Shown here one piece after another: positions 17,205-26,203 of a DNA stretch of 64,000 bases. The stretch lies in contig NZ_JAMKOJ010000002.1 of assembly GCF_023700755.1 (NCBI RefSeq), positions 498,329 to 562,328 on the forward strand. Reading direction: 5' to 3'. The first letter of the stretch is position 1. The number at the start of each line of letters is the position of its first letter. Made by a program: the position numbers and the translations under genes. Under the pieces are notes generated by a model, which worked only from the letters and a program-made list of their open reading frames with translations, searched no databases and was not told the DNA's origin. Source of the DNA: Allorhizobium sonneratiae. GTDB taxonomy: Bacteria; Pseudomonadota; Alphaproteobacteria; Rhizobiales; Rhizobiaceae.

Positions 17205-18713
17205 TCAGGCTGCTTCAGCGGTTTCAAGATAAGCGTCGAGGGAACGAACCTGATCGGCGCTGAGACGCAATCCCTGCTTGGTGCGCCGCCAGAGAATATC
17301 TTCGGATGTGCGCGCCCATTCGCGGTTCACCAGCCAGTCCACTTCCACCTGATAGAGCGTGCCGCCAAAGTGACGGCCAAGAGCGGCCTGACTGTCGGCC
17401 CCCTTCAGCATCGCGTGGGTCAGCGTCCCGTAACAGCGGATCAGCCGACGGGCATGACGGTCTTCCAGAAAGGGACAGGCCGATTTCAACCGGCTGACTT
17501 CCGCCTCATAACCGGTCGGTGGAAAATCGCCGCCGGGCAGATGGCTTTCACCTGTCCACGGCTTGCCCTTGACCCCGATGGCCTCGCCGATCTTTTCCAG
17601 CGCGTGTTCGCCAAGCCGACGATAGGTGGTGAGCTTGCCACCGAAAACGTTGAGAAGCGGTGCGCCGTCTTTCTCCTCGAGTTTCAGCACGTAATCGCGG
17701 GTTGCCTCCTGCGCCTTGGAAGCGCCATCGTCATATAGCGGCCGCACGGCCGAATAGGACCAGACGATATCCTCCGGCTTCACTGGTTCGGCGAAATATT
17801 CGCTGGCGCAGCGGCAGAGATAGTCAATCTCCTGTCCGGTGATTTTCACATCTTTCGGGTCGCCTTTGTAGTCCTGGTCGGTCGTGCCGATCAGGGTGAA
17901 ATCCCGCTCATAGGGAATGGCAAAAATGATGCGGTTGTCGGGATTCTGGAAGAAATAGGCGCGCGGATCGTCGAATTTCTTCGCAATGACGATATGACTG
18001 CCCTGCACCATTCGGACATTATGGGCATTATTGCGACCAACGGCATTGGACAGCACGCTATCGACCCAGGGACCGGCGGCATTGATCAGCATCCTCGCCT
18101 GATAGGAGGTCCGACTGCGGGTGGCGCGATCCTCAACCTCGATCGTCCAGAGACCGTTATTGCGTCTTGCACCGATAACGCGGGTCCGGTTGAGAATGAG
18201 TGCACCCCGGTCGGCAGCGTCGCGGGCATTCAGCACCACGAGGCGGGCATCATCCACCCAGCCGTCGGAATATTCAAACGCCTTGGTGAACAGGGGTTTC
18301 AGCGGTTTACCTGCCGGGTCGCGCTTCATGCTCAGCGTTTTCGTCGCCGGCAACAGTTTGCGTCCACCCAGATGGTCATAGAGAAACAGCCCGAGACGGA
18401 TCATCCAGGCAGGCCGCACGCCGCCCTTGTGGAATGGGAGAACGAAACGCATCGGCCAGATGATATGCGGCGCCATCGCCCACAGCACCTCGCGCTCCAT
18501 CAGTGCCTCCCGCACCAGCCGGAACTCATAATATTCCAGATAGCGCAAGCCACCATGAATGAGCTTGGTTGCCCCGGAAGAAGTTCCGGCGGCAAAATCA
18601 TTCATCTCCGCCAGCGCCACCGAATAACCACGGCCCACGGCATCACGGGCAATGCCGGTGCCATTGACGCCGCCGCCAATGACGAAAACATCGAATATTG
18701 CACTCTCGGACAT
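17205..18713 (-). CDS. glpD: Aerobic glycerol-3-phosphate dehydrogenase
   Basis: The 502-residue flavoprotein oxidises sn-glycerol-3-phosphate to dihydroxyacetone phosphate at the inner membrane. The FAD-binding motif DVFVIGGGVNGTGIARDA begins at residue 9 and the family signature GTSSGATKLIHGGLRYLE follows. A C-terminal DAO_C domain completes the usual length. The start ATG at 18713 has a strong GAGGAGG site. glpR lies upstream on the same strand, 163 bases away, and is the expected regulator. Confidence 0.96.
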   Translation of the reverse strand: MSESAIFDVFVIGGGVNGTGIARDAVGRGYSVALAEMNDFAAGTSSGATKLIHGGLRYLEYYEFRLVREALMEREVLWAMAPHIIWPMRFVLPFHKGGVRPAWMIRLGLFLYDHLGGRKLLPATKTLSMKRDPAGKPLKPLFTKAFEYSDGWVDDARLVVLNARDAADRGALILNRTRVIGARRNNGLWTIEVEDRATRSRTSYQARMLINAAGPWVDSVLSNAVGRNNAHNVRMVQGSHIVIAKKFDDPRAYFFQNPDNRIIFAIPYERDFTLIGTTDQDYKGDPKDVKITGQEIDYLCRCASEYFAEPVKPEDIVWSYSAVRPLYDDGASKAQEATRDYVLKLEEKDGAPLLNVFGGKLTTYRRLGEHALEKIGEAIGVKGKPWTGESHLPGGDFPPTGYEAEVSRLKSACPFLEDRHARRLIRCYGTLTHAMLKGADSQAALGRHFGGTLYQVEVDWLVNREWARTSEDILWRRTKQGLRLSADQVRSLDAYLETAEAA

Positions 18714-18799
18714 AGAAGCCTCCTCGACCCGAACATCGCATCCGAACCCCTCTTCCGGGTTTTCCTCGGCGGTGCAGACAATGGCGGCCTTATCTTGAA

Positions 18800-18870
18800 A
18801 GGCGCGCTTGCGAAAATATATATAGTCAAAAGAAAGAAAAATGAAATAAAAACGAAAGCGAAAACCGCGT
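18800..18870 (-). promoter_or_regulatory. glpD upstream control region with repeated TTTCG/TTTC elements
   Basis: Between glpR and glpD the minus strand reads TTTCGCTTTCGTTTTT and continues with further TTTC repeats, then a TTGACTATATATATTTTCG segment suggestive of promoter boxes. DeoR/GlpR-family repressors often bind such TTTCG-type repeats. The exact operator is not proven. Confidence 0.35.
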
Positions 18871-18876
18871 TACGGT

Positions 18877-19662
18877 TCAGATTTTTTCTGTCATCGTCTC
18901 CACCACAGCCACCGAATGGGCCGCGCAAATGGCAACGATCTCCTCATGCGTGATCTCATCGGTGATGAAGCTATGCACCTGCGACAGATGGCCGATCCTG
19001 ACCGGAGCGGTCCTGTCGAATTTGGACGAATCGGCCACCAGAATGACATGGCGGGCATTGGCGATAATGGCCTGTGCTACCTTGACCTCGCGATAATCAT
19101 AATCGAGCAGCGATCCATCCCTGTCGATGGCCGACGCACCGATGACGGCATAATCCACCTTGAACTGGCGGATGAAGTCTACTGCCGCCTCTCCGACGAT
19201 GCCGCCATCCGAGCGGCGCACCACACCGCCAGCAATCACCACTTCCATGGTGGGCAAGACCCGCAGGCGGTTGGCAACATTGATGTTATTGGTAATCACC
19301 ATCAGCTCGCGATGATCGATCAACGCTTCACCCACCGCTTCCGTCGTCGTGCCGATATTGATGAACAGCGACGCATTGTTCGGAATAAGCTCGGCTGCGG
19401 CGCGGCCGATGAAGAGTTTTTCCTGCGCGGCCAGAGAACGTCGCGCCTCATAGCGCATGTTTTCAACGCCGGTGGGAAACAATGCACCGCCATGAATGCG
19501 CGTCAAACGCCGCTCTTCGCATAGATCGTTCAGATCCTTGCGAATGGTCTGAGGGGTCACACCAAATCGCAACGCCAGCTCTTCGACAAGGACACGGCCT
19601 TCGGCTTTGGCAATATCAAGTATATCACTTTGACGAGGAGAGAGCGGCACGGCGTTTTCCAT
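18877..19662 (-). CDS. glpR: DeoR/GlpR family transcriptional regulator
   Basis: The 261-residue repressor has an N-terminal winged helix-turn-helix (SPRQSDILDIAKAEGRVLVE then FGVTPQTIRKDLNDL) and the DeoR-family signature RLTRIHGGA. A C-terminal sugar-phosphate sensor domain follows (INIGTTTEAVGEAL, ADSSKFDR). The family senses phosphorylated sugars, and glycerol-3-phosphate is the likely effector here given the adjacent glpD. The start ATG at 19662 has no obvious Shine-Dalgarno. Specificity rests on context. Confidence 0.88.
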   Translation of the reverse strand: MENAVPLSPRQSDILDIAKAEGRVLVEELALRFGVTPQTIRKDLNDLCEERRLTRIHGGALFPTGVENMRYEARRSLAAQEKLFIGRAAAELIPNNASLFINIGTTTEAVGEALIDHRELMVITNNINVANRLRVLPTMEVVIAGGVVRRSDGGIVGEAAVDFIRQFKVDYAVIGASAIDRDGSLLDYDYREVKVAQAIIANARHVILVADSSKFDRTAPVRIGHLSQVHSFITDEITHEEIVAICAAHSVAVVETMTEKI

Positions 19663-19805
19663 ATTTCAAATGAGTTCACTATAATCCGAAGCGAAAAACA
19701 GGCAAATGGCGACAATACGGTCTTGCAAAGATCAAGCGGGCCACCATCGGCACATAATCGCCTGTCTCAGGGACACTATGCCGCTGATGTGAAAAACGCT
19801 CTCAC

Positions 19806-20201
19806 TCAAGGATTGTCGCCCATGCCGACATCACGCGGATTAATGCCAGGCAACCAGACAGGGCCGAGTGGCGGCGATGAACTGGTTGCCGTCACGCCGC
19901 TGCCATTGGTGCAGCGATAGATCCGCTCCGGCATTCCGCGGTCAAAATAATGTACACCATAGCCGCCATCACGGGTCGGCAGCGGCACGACATCCGTCGT
20001 ACAGTGATAAGAGGATGCCAGTTTCTGGCGAAAGATCTCATCCTGCGATTTCACCCCGGGAAGATTGGTGGGCGCCGCCTCGGGCGCAACCGACCAGTTG
20101 GTGATGCCTGCGGCCTTGCTGGTCTGCGCCTGCGCAGATGTGACCACAAGGCCTCCAATCAGCACCGCTCCAGCAAGGATGAGAAGCTTTTTCAACGCCA
20201 T
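19806..20201 (-). CDS. Hypothetical small secreted protein
   Basis: A 131-residue protein with a clear Sec signal peptide (MALKKLLILAGAVLIGGLVV, cleavage after SAQA near residue 25). The mature part contains two cysteines (SSYHCTTD and IYRCTNGS), which could form a periplasmic disulfide, and a Pro/Gly-rich end. The start has AGGAGACCGG upstream. I do not recognise a family. It lies alone between glpR and the Tad cluster on the same strand as both, so it could have its own promoter in 20202-20454. Confidence 0.7.
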   Translation of the reverse strand: MALKKLLILAGAVLIGGLVVTSAQAQTSKAAGITNWSVAPEAAPTNLPGVKSQDEIFRQKLASSYHCTTDVVPLPTRDGGYGVHYFDRGMPERIYRCTNGSGVTATSSSPPLGPVWLPGINPRDVGMGDNP

Positions 20202-20239
20202 GGACCGGTCTCCTGCAACAGCTTAGGCTGTGAGCCTGA

Positions 20240-20336
20240 CTGCATCCTCCTTAAATCAAGGAGGATTTAAGGCAGACACACCAGATTCACCATGGAACAG
20301 CATCTTATATGCGTTTGAGAAAACACACGATACAGT
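20240..20336. repeat. RIME-like repeat (copy 4, degenerate)
   Basis: CTGCATCC with CCTTAAATC / GATTTAAGG (20249-20272) is a reduced module A that has lost its right arm. ACAGCATC...GATACAGT (20297-20336) is a module B with mismatches. It lies between the secreted-protein gene and the 3' end of tadC. Confidence 0.6.
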
Positions 20337-20454
20337 CTCTTTCGCCAACCACCCAAATGTGGTGATGATTGCAGTTTTTTCCAGACGCATCACCGCAAGA
20401 CCGGAACGGCGTTTATGCAAAAGGCCAGACAGATCGCAAGTTTCAGCAACGGCG

Positions 20455-21435
20455 CTAAAAACGGTCGGCGACGCGAATACCGGCCGGGCCGAGAATGACG
20501 GCAATCAGCACCGGCAGGAAAAACAGGATCATCGGCACCGTGAGCTTGGGCGGCAGAGCGGCGGCTTTCTTTTCCGCCTCGTTCATCCGCTCGTCACGGC
20601 TTTCCTGCGCCAGAACGCGCAGCGCCTGCCCCACCGGCGTTCCATATCGCTCGGCCTGGATCAAGGCCTGGCAGACCGATTTTACCGTATCGAGCTGGGT
20701 TCGGCTGCCGAGATTTTCATAGGCGACCTTGCGATCCTGCAGGAAGGACAGTTCGGCGGTGGTCAGCATCAATTCCTCGGCCAGTTCCGGTGACTGGGTG
20801 GCCATTTCATCGCCGGCCTTGCGCATGGCCGCTTCAATCGACATGCCGGATTCCACACATATCAGAATGAGATCGAGAGCATCGGGCCAGGCGCGGCGGA
20901 TCGAAAGCTGCCGCTTGGTGATGCGATTGGAAACGTAAAGATTCGGCAGATAAAAACCGACATAGCCCGCCACGATCGTCGCCAGGAGCCGCATGGCGAA
21001 GGGTCTTTCCTTCAGGTGATCGAGACCGAAAATCCACCCGCCCGCCAGCGCCAGACAGATGAAGGGTAGAATGAAGCGCGCTGCCAGAAACACATGAAGG
21101 GCGTTTTGCGAGCGCAGACCCGCCGCTTTCAGACGATCCCCTGTCTTGTCGTCCAGAAGCGCCTTGCGCAGGTTGAACCGCTCGACGATCTTGCGCGCGG
21201 AACTGTTATCGGTATTGCGCAGGCTGCCGCGACCGGTTGAAGCACTCATCCGAGCCCGTTCGCGCGCGCGCATCTGATCGCGCTCAAGCGCCACCGATTT
21301 CATCCGCTTGTTGAGATCTCCCTTTTCGAAAAGCGGCATGATCAGGGTGTAAAGCGTGGCGAAGACCGCCAAAGCCACGAGAACCGCAATGATCAGTCTT
21401 GGATCGGTCAGACGGGCAGCAAGATCGGCAGACAT
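20455..21435 (-). CDS. tadC: Tad pilus inner-membrane platform protein TadC
   Basis: The 326-residue type II secretion F-domain protein has an N-terminal membrane segment (LIIAVLVALAVFATLYTLIM), a cytoplasmic domain, and the GspF segment with LDLILICVESGMSIEAAMRK and ESRDERMNEAEKKAAALPPK. A last hydrophobic segment (MILFFLPVLIAVILG) follows. It pairs with TadB to form the platform driven by the TadA ATPase. The start ATG at 21435 has GGAGAGC upstream; a TTG fifteen bases earlier is less likely. It is the last gene of the first Tad block; no tadD follows. Confidence 0.93.
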   Translation of the reverse strand: MSADLAARLTDPRLIIAVLVALAVFATLYTLIMPLFEKGDLNKRMKSVALERDQMRARERARMSASTGRGSLRNTDNSSARKIVERFNLRKALLDDKTGDRLKAAGLRSQNALHVFLAARFILPFICLALAGGWIFGLDHLKERPFAMRLLATIVAGYVGFYLPNLYVSNRITKRQLSIRRAWPDALDLILICVESGMSIEAAMRKAGDEMATQSPELAEELMLTTAELSFLQDRKVAYENLGSRTQLDTVKSVCQALIQAERYGTPVGQALRVLAQESRDERMNEAEKKAAALPPKLTVPMILFFLPVLIAVILGPAGIRVADRF

Positions 21436-21446
21436 CGGCGCTCTCC

Positions 21447-22451
21447 TCAAATGTCGAAATTGATCATGTTGCGCATGACGAAAATGCCGATGCTCATCCA
21501 GACGGCGGAAAAGCCTAAAATGAAATGGCCACGCGGATCGGTGAACAGGATGAGGATATAGGGTGGCGAGGTCAGATAGACGAGAAGCGCCACGATAAAC
21601 GGCAGGGCGCCGATGATCACCGCCGATGCCTTGGCCTCCATCGACAGGGCCTGCACCTTGGCCTTCATCTTGCGCCGCTCTCTCAAAACCTTGGAGAGAT
21701 TGGCCAGTGCCTCGGACAGATTGCCGCCCGCCTGCGACTGAATGGCAATGACGATGGCAAAGAAATTCACCTCCTGCAACGGCATGGAATTGAACATGCG
21801 CCCGCAGGCTTCGGCAACGGTGATCCCCATCTGCTGAGCATCGACCACACGGCGAAATTCCGTCCTGACCGGTTCCTGGGCATCGCCGGCAATCATCCTC
21901 AGCGCATCGTTGAGCGGCAGGCCGGATTTGATCGAGCGCACCATGACATCCAGCGCATTGGGAAATTCATCGAGAAATTTTTTCTGGCGTTTCTTGATCA
22001 GAAACCCGACAACCCAGCGCGGCAAGCCGGCCCCGCCGGCAAAGCCAAGCCCCAGCGCAAGCAAGGGCCTCATGCCCGCCACGAAGCAGAGGCAGAACAG
22101 CACGAGACCGAATGTGGCACTGGCAATGATGAATTGCGGCAGGGAGATCTTCAAACCCGTCTGCACCAGACGTTGTTTCAGAGAACTGCTGGAAACCGTC
22201 TTTGTCTTCTCATTCTGCTTGCGCTCGATTTCCTTCAGCGTCTCCTGCAGCGATTTGCGCCGTTTCGACATTTCCTGCACCCGGTCGCGCACGACCCGGG
22301 CTTTGACGGCATCGCTTTCGGCACTCTTGATGCGGTTGAGGCGTGTCGCCGCCTTCTTGTCGGATTCAAGGCGGGAAAACAGGAGAACATAGGCCAGCGA
22401 TCCCGCAGCAAATGCTGCAAGCAGGATGATGCCAAGGAGCCTTATGTCCAT
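21447..22451 (-). CDS. tadB: Tad pilus inner-membrane platform protein TadB
   Basis: This 334-residue paralogue of TadC has an N-terminal anchor (LGIILLAAFAAGSLAYVLLF), a charged helical region rich in Lys/Arg/Glu, then the GspF core with LDVMVRSIKSGLPLNDALRM and QSQAGGNLSEALANLSKVLR. Two more membrane segments follow. The start ATG at 22451 has an AAGGAGAAGGAT site. The stop is 12 bases before tadC. A hairpin separates it from tadA. Confidence 0.94.
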   Translation of the reverse strand: MDIRLLGIILLAAFAAGSLAYVLLFSRLESDKKAATRLNRIKSAESDAVKARVVRDRVQEMSKRRKSLQETLKEIERKQNEKTKTVSSSSLKQRLVQTGLKISLPQFIIASATFGLVLFCLCFVAGMRPLLALGLGFAGGAGLPRWVVGFLIKKRQKKFLDEFPNALDVMVRSIKSGLPLNDALRMIAGDAQEPVRTEFRRVVDAQQMGITVAEACGRMFNSMPLQEVNFFAIVIAIQSQAGGNLSEALANLSKVLRERRKMKAKVQALSMEAKASAVIIGALPFIVALLVYLTSPPYILILFTDPRGHFILGFSAVWMSIGIFVMRNMINFDI

Positions 22452-22509
22452 ATCCTTCTCCTTTTCGCCGGTCCGGCCACGGCCAGATCAAGCTGCAAAA
22501 CACCATAAT

Positions 22510-22549
22510 GAGAGCGAAGATCTGATCCATTCAGATCGAACACGCTCTC
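22510..22549 (-). other. Intercistronic hairpin overlapping the tadA stop codon
   Basis: GAGAGCG (22510-22516) pairs with CGCTCTC (22543-22549), and inside it GATCTGA pairs with TCAGATC. On the transcript the stem begins in the tadA stop codon. There is no U-run, so it may stabilise or process the mRNA between the ATPase and platform cistrons. Confidence 0.45.
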
Positions 22550-24017
22550 AAAGAGAGCCGGTCTTCTGTTCCATCGTGTCGAGGGCCGTCGCAAGCCGCC
22601 GGTCCTCGTTGTAGTAGCGGGCCTTGTCCCAGAATTGCGGCTTGCCGATGCCGGTGGAGACATGGCGGCCAATGATTTTGCCGGTCAGATCCTCACCTTC
22701 GATCTCATAGCGCATCAGATCCTGGGTGATGATCACATCGCCCTCCATACCGACCACCTCGGTGATATGGGTGATGCGGCGCGAACCGTCCCGCAGACGG
22801 GCCGCCTGAATGATGATGTCGATGGAGCCGGTGATGATTTCGCGCACGGTCTTGGCCGGCAGGGAATAACCGCCCATGGCGATCATCGATTCCATACGGC
22901 TGAGACATTCGCGCGGCGAGTTGGAGTGGATCGTGCCCATGGAACCGTCATGGCCGGTGTTCATCGCCTGCAACAGGTCAAAGACCTCCGGTCCGCGCAC
23001 TTCGCCGACGATGATGCGTTCGGGGCGCATACGCAGGCAGTTCTTCACCAGATCGCGCATGGTGATCTCGCCTTCGCCCTCAATGTTCGGGGGCCGGGTT
23101 TCAAGACGCACGACATGCGGCTGCTGCAATTGCAGTTCGGCGGTGTCTTCGCAGGTGATCACCCGTTCATCGGCATCGATATAACGGGTCAGGCAGTTGA
23201 GCAGGGTGGTTTTGCCGGAGCCGGTTCCGCCGGAAATCACCACATTGCAGCGCACACGGCCGATGATCTGCAGGATCTGCGCGCCTTCCGGCGTGATCGC
23301 CCCGAATTTGACCAGCTGATCCAGGGTCAGCTTGTCCTTCTTGAATTTGCGGATGGTCAGCGCCGGGCCGTCGATGGCCAGCGGCGGCGCAATCACGTTG
23401 ACGCGCGACCCGTCCGGCAGGCGGGCATCGCAGATCGGGCTCGATTCATCGACACGACGGCCAACCTGACCGACAATCCGCTGGCAGATGGACAAGAGCT
23501 GCGCATTGTCACGAAACCGGATTTCCGATTCGATGGTCTTGCCGCTGACTTCGATAAACGTCTGACCCGCCCCATTGACCATGATATCGGCAATATCGTC
23601 GCGCGCCAGAAGCGGCTCCAGCGGTCCGTAACCCAAAACGTCATTGCAGATATCGTCGAGCAGTTCCTCCTGCTCGGAAATCGACATGGCGAAATTCTTG
23701 ATGGAAATGATATCGTTGACGATATCACGAATTTCCTCGCGTGCGCTCTCAAGGTCGAGCTTGGCCAGCTGCGACAGATCGATCGTATCGATCAGCGCGG
23801 CAAAGACCTGGCTCTTGGTGTCATAATATTCCTCGGTGCGGGCCGGTCGCTTCTTCTGTGGCGGGGCGGGTGGCGCAACCGGCGCGACCGGGCGGGGCGC
23901 TTCCGCCACCAGTGTCTCGGAGGATTTCGGCTGGACGGAGGACGGCATGGTGGCATGGGGCGGTTGAGCCCCTGGGCCCGCCTTGCCAAATCCGTCATTT
24001 CCACGTTTTCCGAACAT
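22548..24017 (-). CDS. cpaF: Tad/Flp pilus assembly ATPase TadA (CpaF)
   Basis: The 489-residue type II/IV secretion ATPase powers pilin polymerisation. After a ~60-residue Pro/Ala-rich disordered head comes an N-terminal domain. Walker [17 protein letters not shown] lies near residue 258, [16 protein letters not shown] (Asp box) near residue 285, and [15 protein letters not shown] near residue 320. The His box in [16 protein letters not shown] follows. The start is ATG 24017. A repeat occupies the gap to tadZ upstream. Confidence 0.96.
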   Translation of the reverse strand: MFGKRGNDGFGKAGPGAQPPHATMPSSVQPKSSETLVAEAPRPVAPVAPPAPPQKKRPARTEEYYDTKSQVFAALIDTIDLSQLAKLDLESAREEIRDIVNDIISIKNFAMSISEQEELLDDICNDVLGYGPLEPLLARDDIADIMVNGAGQTFIEVSGKTIESEIRFRDNAQLLSICQRIVGQVGRRVDESSPICDARLPDGSRVNVIAPPLAIDGPALTIRKFKKDKLTLDQLVKFGAITPEGAQILQIIGRVRCNVVISGGTGSGKTTLLNCLTRYIDADERVITCEDTAELQLQQPHVVRLETRPPNIEGEGEITMRDLVKNCLRMRPERIIVGEVRGPEVFDLLQAMNTGHDGSMGTIHSNSPRECLSRMESMIAMGGYSLPAKTVREIITGSIDIIIQAARLRDGSRRITHITEVVGMEGDVIITQDLMRYEIEGEDLTGKIIGRHVSTGIGKPQFWDKARYYNEDRRLATALDTMEQKTGSL

Positions 24018-24033
24018 GCGTTTCGCTTATCCT

Positions 24034-24135
24034 CTCGAGCATTTCCAGGAAAAGTGCGTAGCGGTTTTCCGTCCAGAAATGCGTAAAAACAAAGAGTGAG
24101 ATCGCTTCCGTGTTTCCGTGAGACAGTGAAGCGCT
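24034..24135. repeat. Rhizobial dispersed repeat (family C) between tadZ and tadA
   Basis: The segment reads GAGCATTTCCAGGAAAAGTG, then GCGGTTTTCCGTCCAGAAATGCG, and later GTGAAGCGCTCTAAAGG. The same word order recurs in inverted orientation at 52015-52133 and partly at 29442-29495. It lies inside the presumed Tad operon. Confidence 0.7.
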
Positions 24136-24166
24136 CTAAAGGCCTTCATCACGGTCATGGCGTCGA

Positions 24167-25456
24167 TCATTTTCGTCCCAGCAAGCCCATCAGTCCGGAA
24201 AGACCGGATTTGCGCGGCTTTTTCTCGCTGATCCTGCCGGTAACGATATGGGCGATCTGGGCAAAGGTCTCCGCTGTCGGGCACTTGGCATCCACTTCGG
24301 CAATCATGCGGCCGCTGTTGGCGGCATTGCCGAACAATTGCGTATCGAAGGCAATGACGGCCGCAGGCTCAATGCCGAGCGGCTCGAAAAAATCGGCAAG
24401 GCTGATTTCCGGTCGCTTCGGCATTCCGGCCTGATTGAGCACCACATGCGGCGGTCGATCATTGGGCCGGAGTTTTTTCAAGGCGTCGATCAGATTTTTC
24501 GTATTGCGCAAAGTGGCCAGATCCGGCGCCACCGTCAGCACGATTTCATCAACTTCGGCCAAAAGGTTCTTCTTCCATTCATTCCAGCCATGCGGCACGT
24601 CCAGCACGCACACCGGCGCGGTGCGTTGCAGGGTTTCCAGCACCGGCAGAAAGGCGGAGGGGTCGAAATCATAGGACCGGTCCAGCATGGACGGAGCGGC
24701 CAGCAAAGACAGATGATCCGAACAGCTGGTCAGCAGCCGGTCAAGAAAGGTCTCATCCAGCCGCTCCGGCGCATAGACGGCCTCGGCGATGCCCTGGGCC
24801 GGGTCCTGATCGAAATCGATATTGGCCGTTCCATAGGGCAGGTCCAGATCGGCCAGAATGGTTTCCTGAGAAAACAGCGAGGCGATCATGAAGGCGGTGT
24901 TATGGGCGATGGTGGACGAGCCGACGCCGCCCTTGGCGCCAATGAAAGCAAGGCTTCGGCCCAGCGGTTCAGCCTGAGGATCGACGAAAATCGCCGACAG
25001 GGCACCAATGATATCCCCCATGGCAACCGGAGCGACAATATATTCCGACACGCCGCTGCGCATCAGTTCGCGGTAAAGGGCGATATCATTATAGTGCCCG
25101 ATGACGATAACGCGGGTCGAGGGATCGCACACCGCGGCCAAAGGTTCCAGTTCGGCCAGCAATTCCTGTGGGCGTGCCTCCGTTTCCAGAATGATCAGAT
25201 TGGGCGTCGGCGCGCCGGAAAACATGTTGACCGCAGCCGAGATGCCGCCACTGGTCAGCCGCAGGCCAACCTTGGCCATGCGCCGGTCACGCCCGCATTC
25301 CTCCATCACGGCAAGACCCTGATCAGAAATGCAGAAGGCATGAACGGAAATGCGCGGCAAAGGCCGGAACCGGTCCAGATCTGCCGGCGCGGCCTGTGCG
25401 GGATGCTGCGGCTCCCCCTCGCCAAAACCGGCCATGTCGTAATCTATGCTACTCAT
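24167..25456 (-). CDS. cpaE: Pilus polar-localisation ATPase TadZ/CpaE
   Basis: The 429-residue protein has an N-terminal receiver-like domain without clear phosphorylation chemistry, then a MinD/ParA-like ATPase domain. Its deviant Walker A (FIGAKGGVGSSTIAHNTAFM, near residue 180) keeps the signature Lys of KGG but has Ser where ParA proteins have the second Lys, as is usual for CpaE. LADLDLPYGTANIDFDQDP is the switch region. It places the Tad apparatus in the cell. The start is ATG 25456 (MSSIDYDMAGFG), 21 bases after cpaD. Confidence 0.94.
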   Translation of the reverse strand: MSSIDYDMAGFGEGEPQHPAQAAPADLDRFRPLPRISVHAFCISDQGLAVMEECGRDRRMAKVGLRLTSGGISAAVNMFSGAPTPNLIILETEARPQELLAELEPLAAVCDPSTRVIVIGHYNDIALYRELMRSGVSEYIVAPVAMGDIIGALSAIFVDPQAEPLGRSLAFIGAKGGVGSSTIAHNTAFMIASLFSQETILADLDLPYGTANIDFDQDPAQGIAEAVYAPERLDETFLDRLLTSCSDHLSLLAAPSMLDRSYDFDPSAFLPVLETLQRTAPVCVLDVPHGWNEWKKNLLAEVDEIVLTVAPDLATLRNTKNLIDALKKLRPNDRPPHVVLNQAGMPKRPEISLADFFEPLGIEPAAVIAFDTQLFGNAANSGRMIAEVDAKCPTAETFAQIAHIVTGRISEKKPRKSGLSGLMGLLGRK

Positions 25457-25477
25457 GATTGCGCTCCGGTTCTGTCT

Positions 25478-26203
25478 TTAGTTCGACGAGCTGGAAGACG
25501 AACTTGACGACGAGGTGGTCGAGGTATCCGTTCCGCTTTCAAAATTGGTAATGACCGTGGCGCGGCGCTCGGCATCGATGGGCGACATGCCACGCGGGGC
25601 GATCAGGTCGGTGGGGCTGGCGATCTGGGCAGCCAGATTGGCCTGGCTCGCACAGCCGAAATTTTCCCAGTTGCGGTTCTGCGAGATATTGTCCGACAGG
25701 TCTTCCGGCCATTGGCCGCAGGGCGCGACAGTGGCCGTCGTTGCCATATAGCTCAGGCGGATCGGGGCGGCATCGCCCGAAGGAGCAGCCGGATAGGTCT
25801 GCGTGACGATCCGCACGGCTGGAATGCCCTTGCTGACAAGCAGGCTTTTTACCCGTTTGGCCACCATGACAGCGGCTGTCGCATTGGGCGAGCCGCTTGG
25901 CACCATGATATCGACATAGCCGCTCGATGCATTGCGGTAATTCTGGCTAAAACCAGTGACCATATCGCTCATGCCCTGGGTCAGGTGACCGGAGCCGGGC
26001 GCGACAGGAAGCTCAATAGCGTGCTGTACATTGGTCACAACAATCGGATGTCGCGTCCGGTAATCGTCGGGAAGCGATCCGGTTGTCCCATCATCACGCG
26101 CGCCGCAGGCAGACAGCAGCGTAAGAGCGACCAAGCCGCAGCCGGCGCGCAACAGCAAAGCAGGTCGGTATTTGCAGTCATGGCTGTCCATGGTCGCCCT
26201 CAT
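25478..26203 (-). CDS. cpaD: Pilus assembly lipoprotein CpaD
   Basis: The 241-residue protein has a lipoprotein signal peptide with lipobox LSAC near residue 32 (ALTLLSACGARDD). The CpaD core contains SGYVDIMVPSGSPNATAA and NWENFGCASQANLAAQIASP, the latter highly characteristic. The C-terminus ends in a run of serines after TDTSTT. CpaD assists the CpaC secretin at the outer membrane. The start ATG at 26203 overlaps the cpaC stop by four bases. Confidence 0.94.
   Translation of the reverse strand: MRATMDSHDCKYRPALLLRAGCGLVALTLLSACGARDDGTTGSLPDDYRTRHPIVVTNVQHAIELPVAPGSGHLTQGMSDMVTGFSQNYRNASSGYVDIMVPSGSPNATAAVMVAKRVKSLLVSKGIPAVRIVTQTYPAAPSGDAAPIRLSYMATTATVAPCGQWPEDLSDNISQNRNWENFGCASQANLAAQIASPTDLIAPRGMSPIDAERRATVITNFESGTDTSTTSSSSSSSSSSN

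Noticed and set aside
16889..17227. Open frames within the nested palindrome (both strands)
   Set aside because: They run through inverted repeats, show no domain, and differ on each strand only because the DNA is palindromic.
18714..18876. A precise GlpR operator and promoter for glpD
   Set aside because: TTTC/TTTCG repeats are present but no single palindrome or properly spaced -35/-10 pair stands out, so only a low-confidence region is listed.
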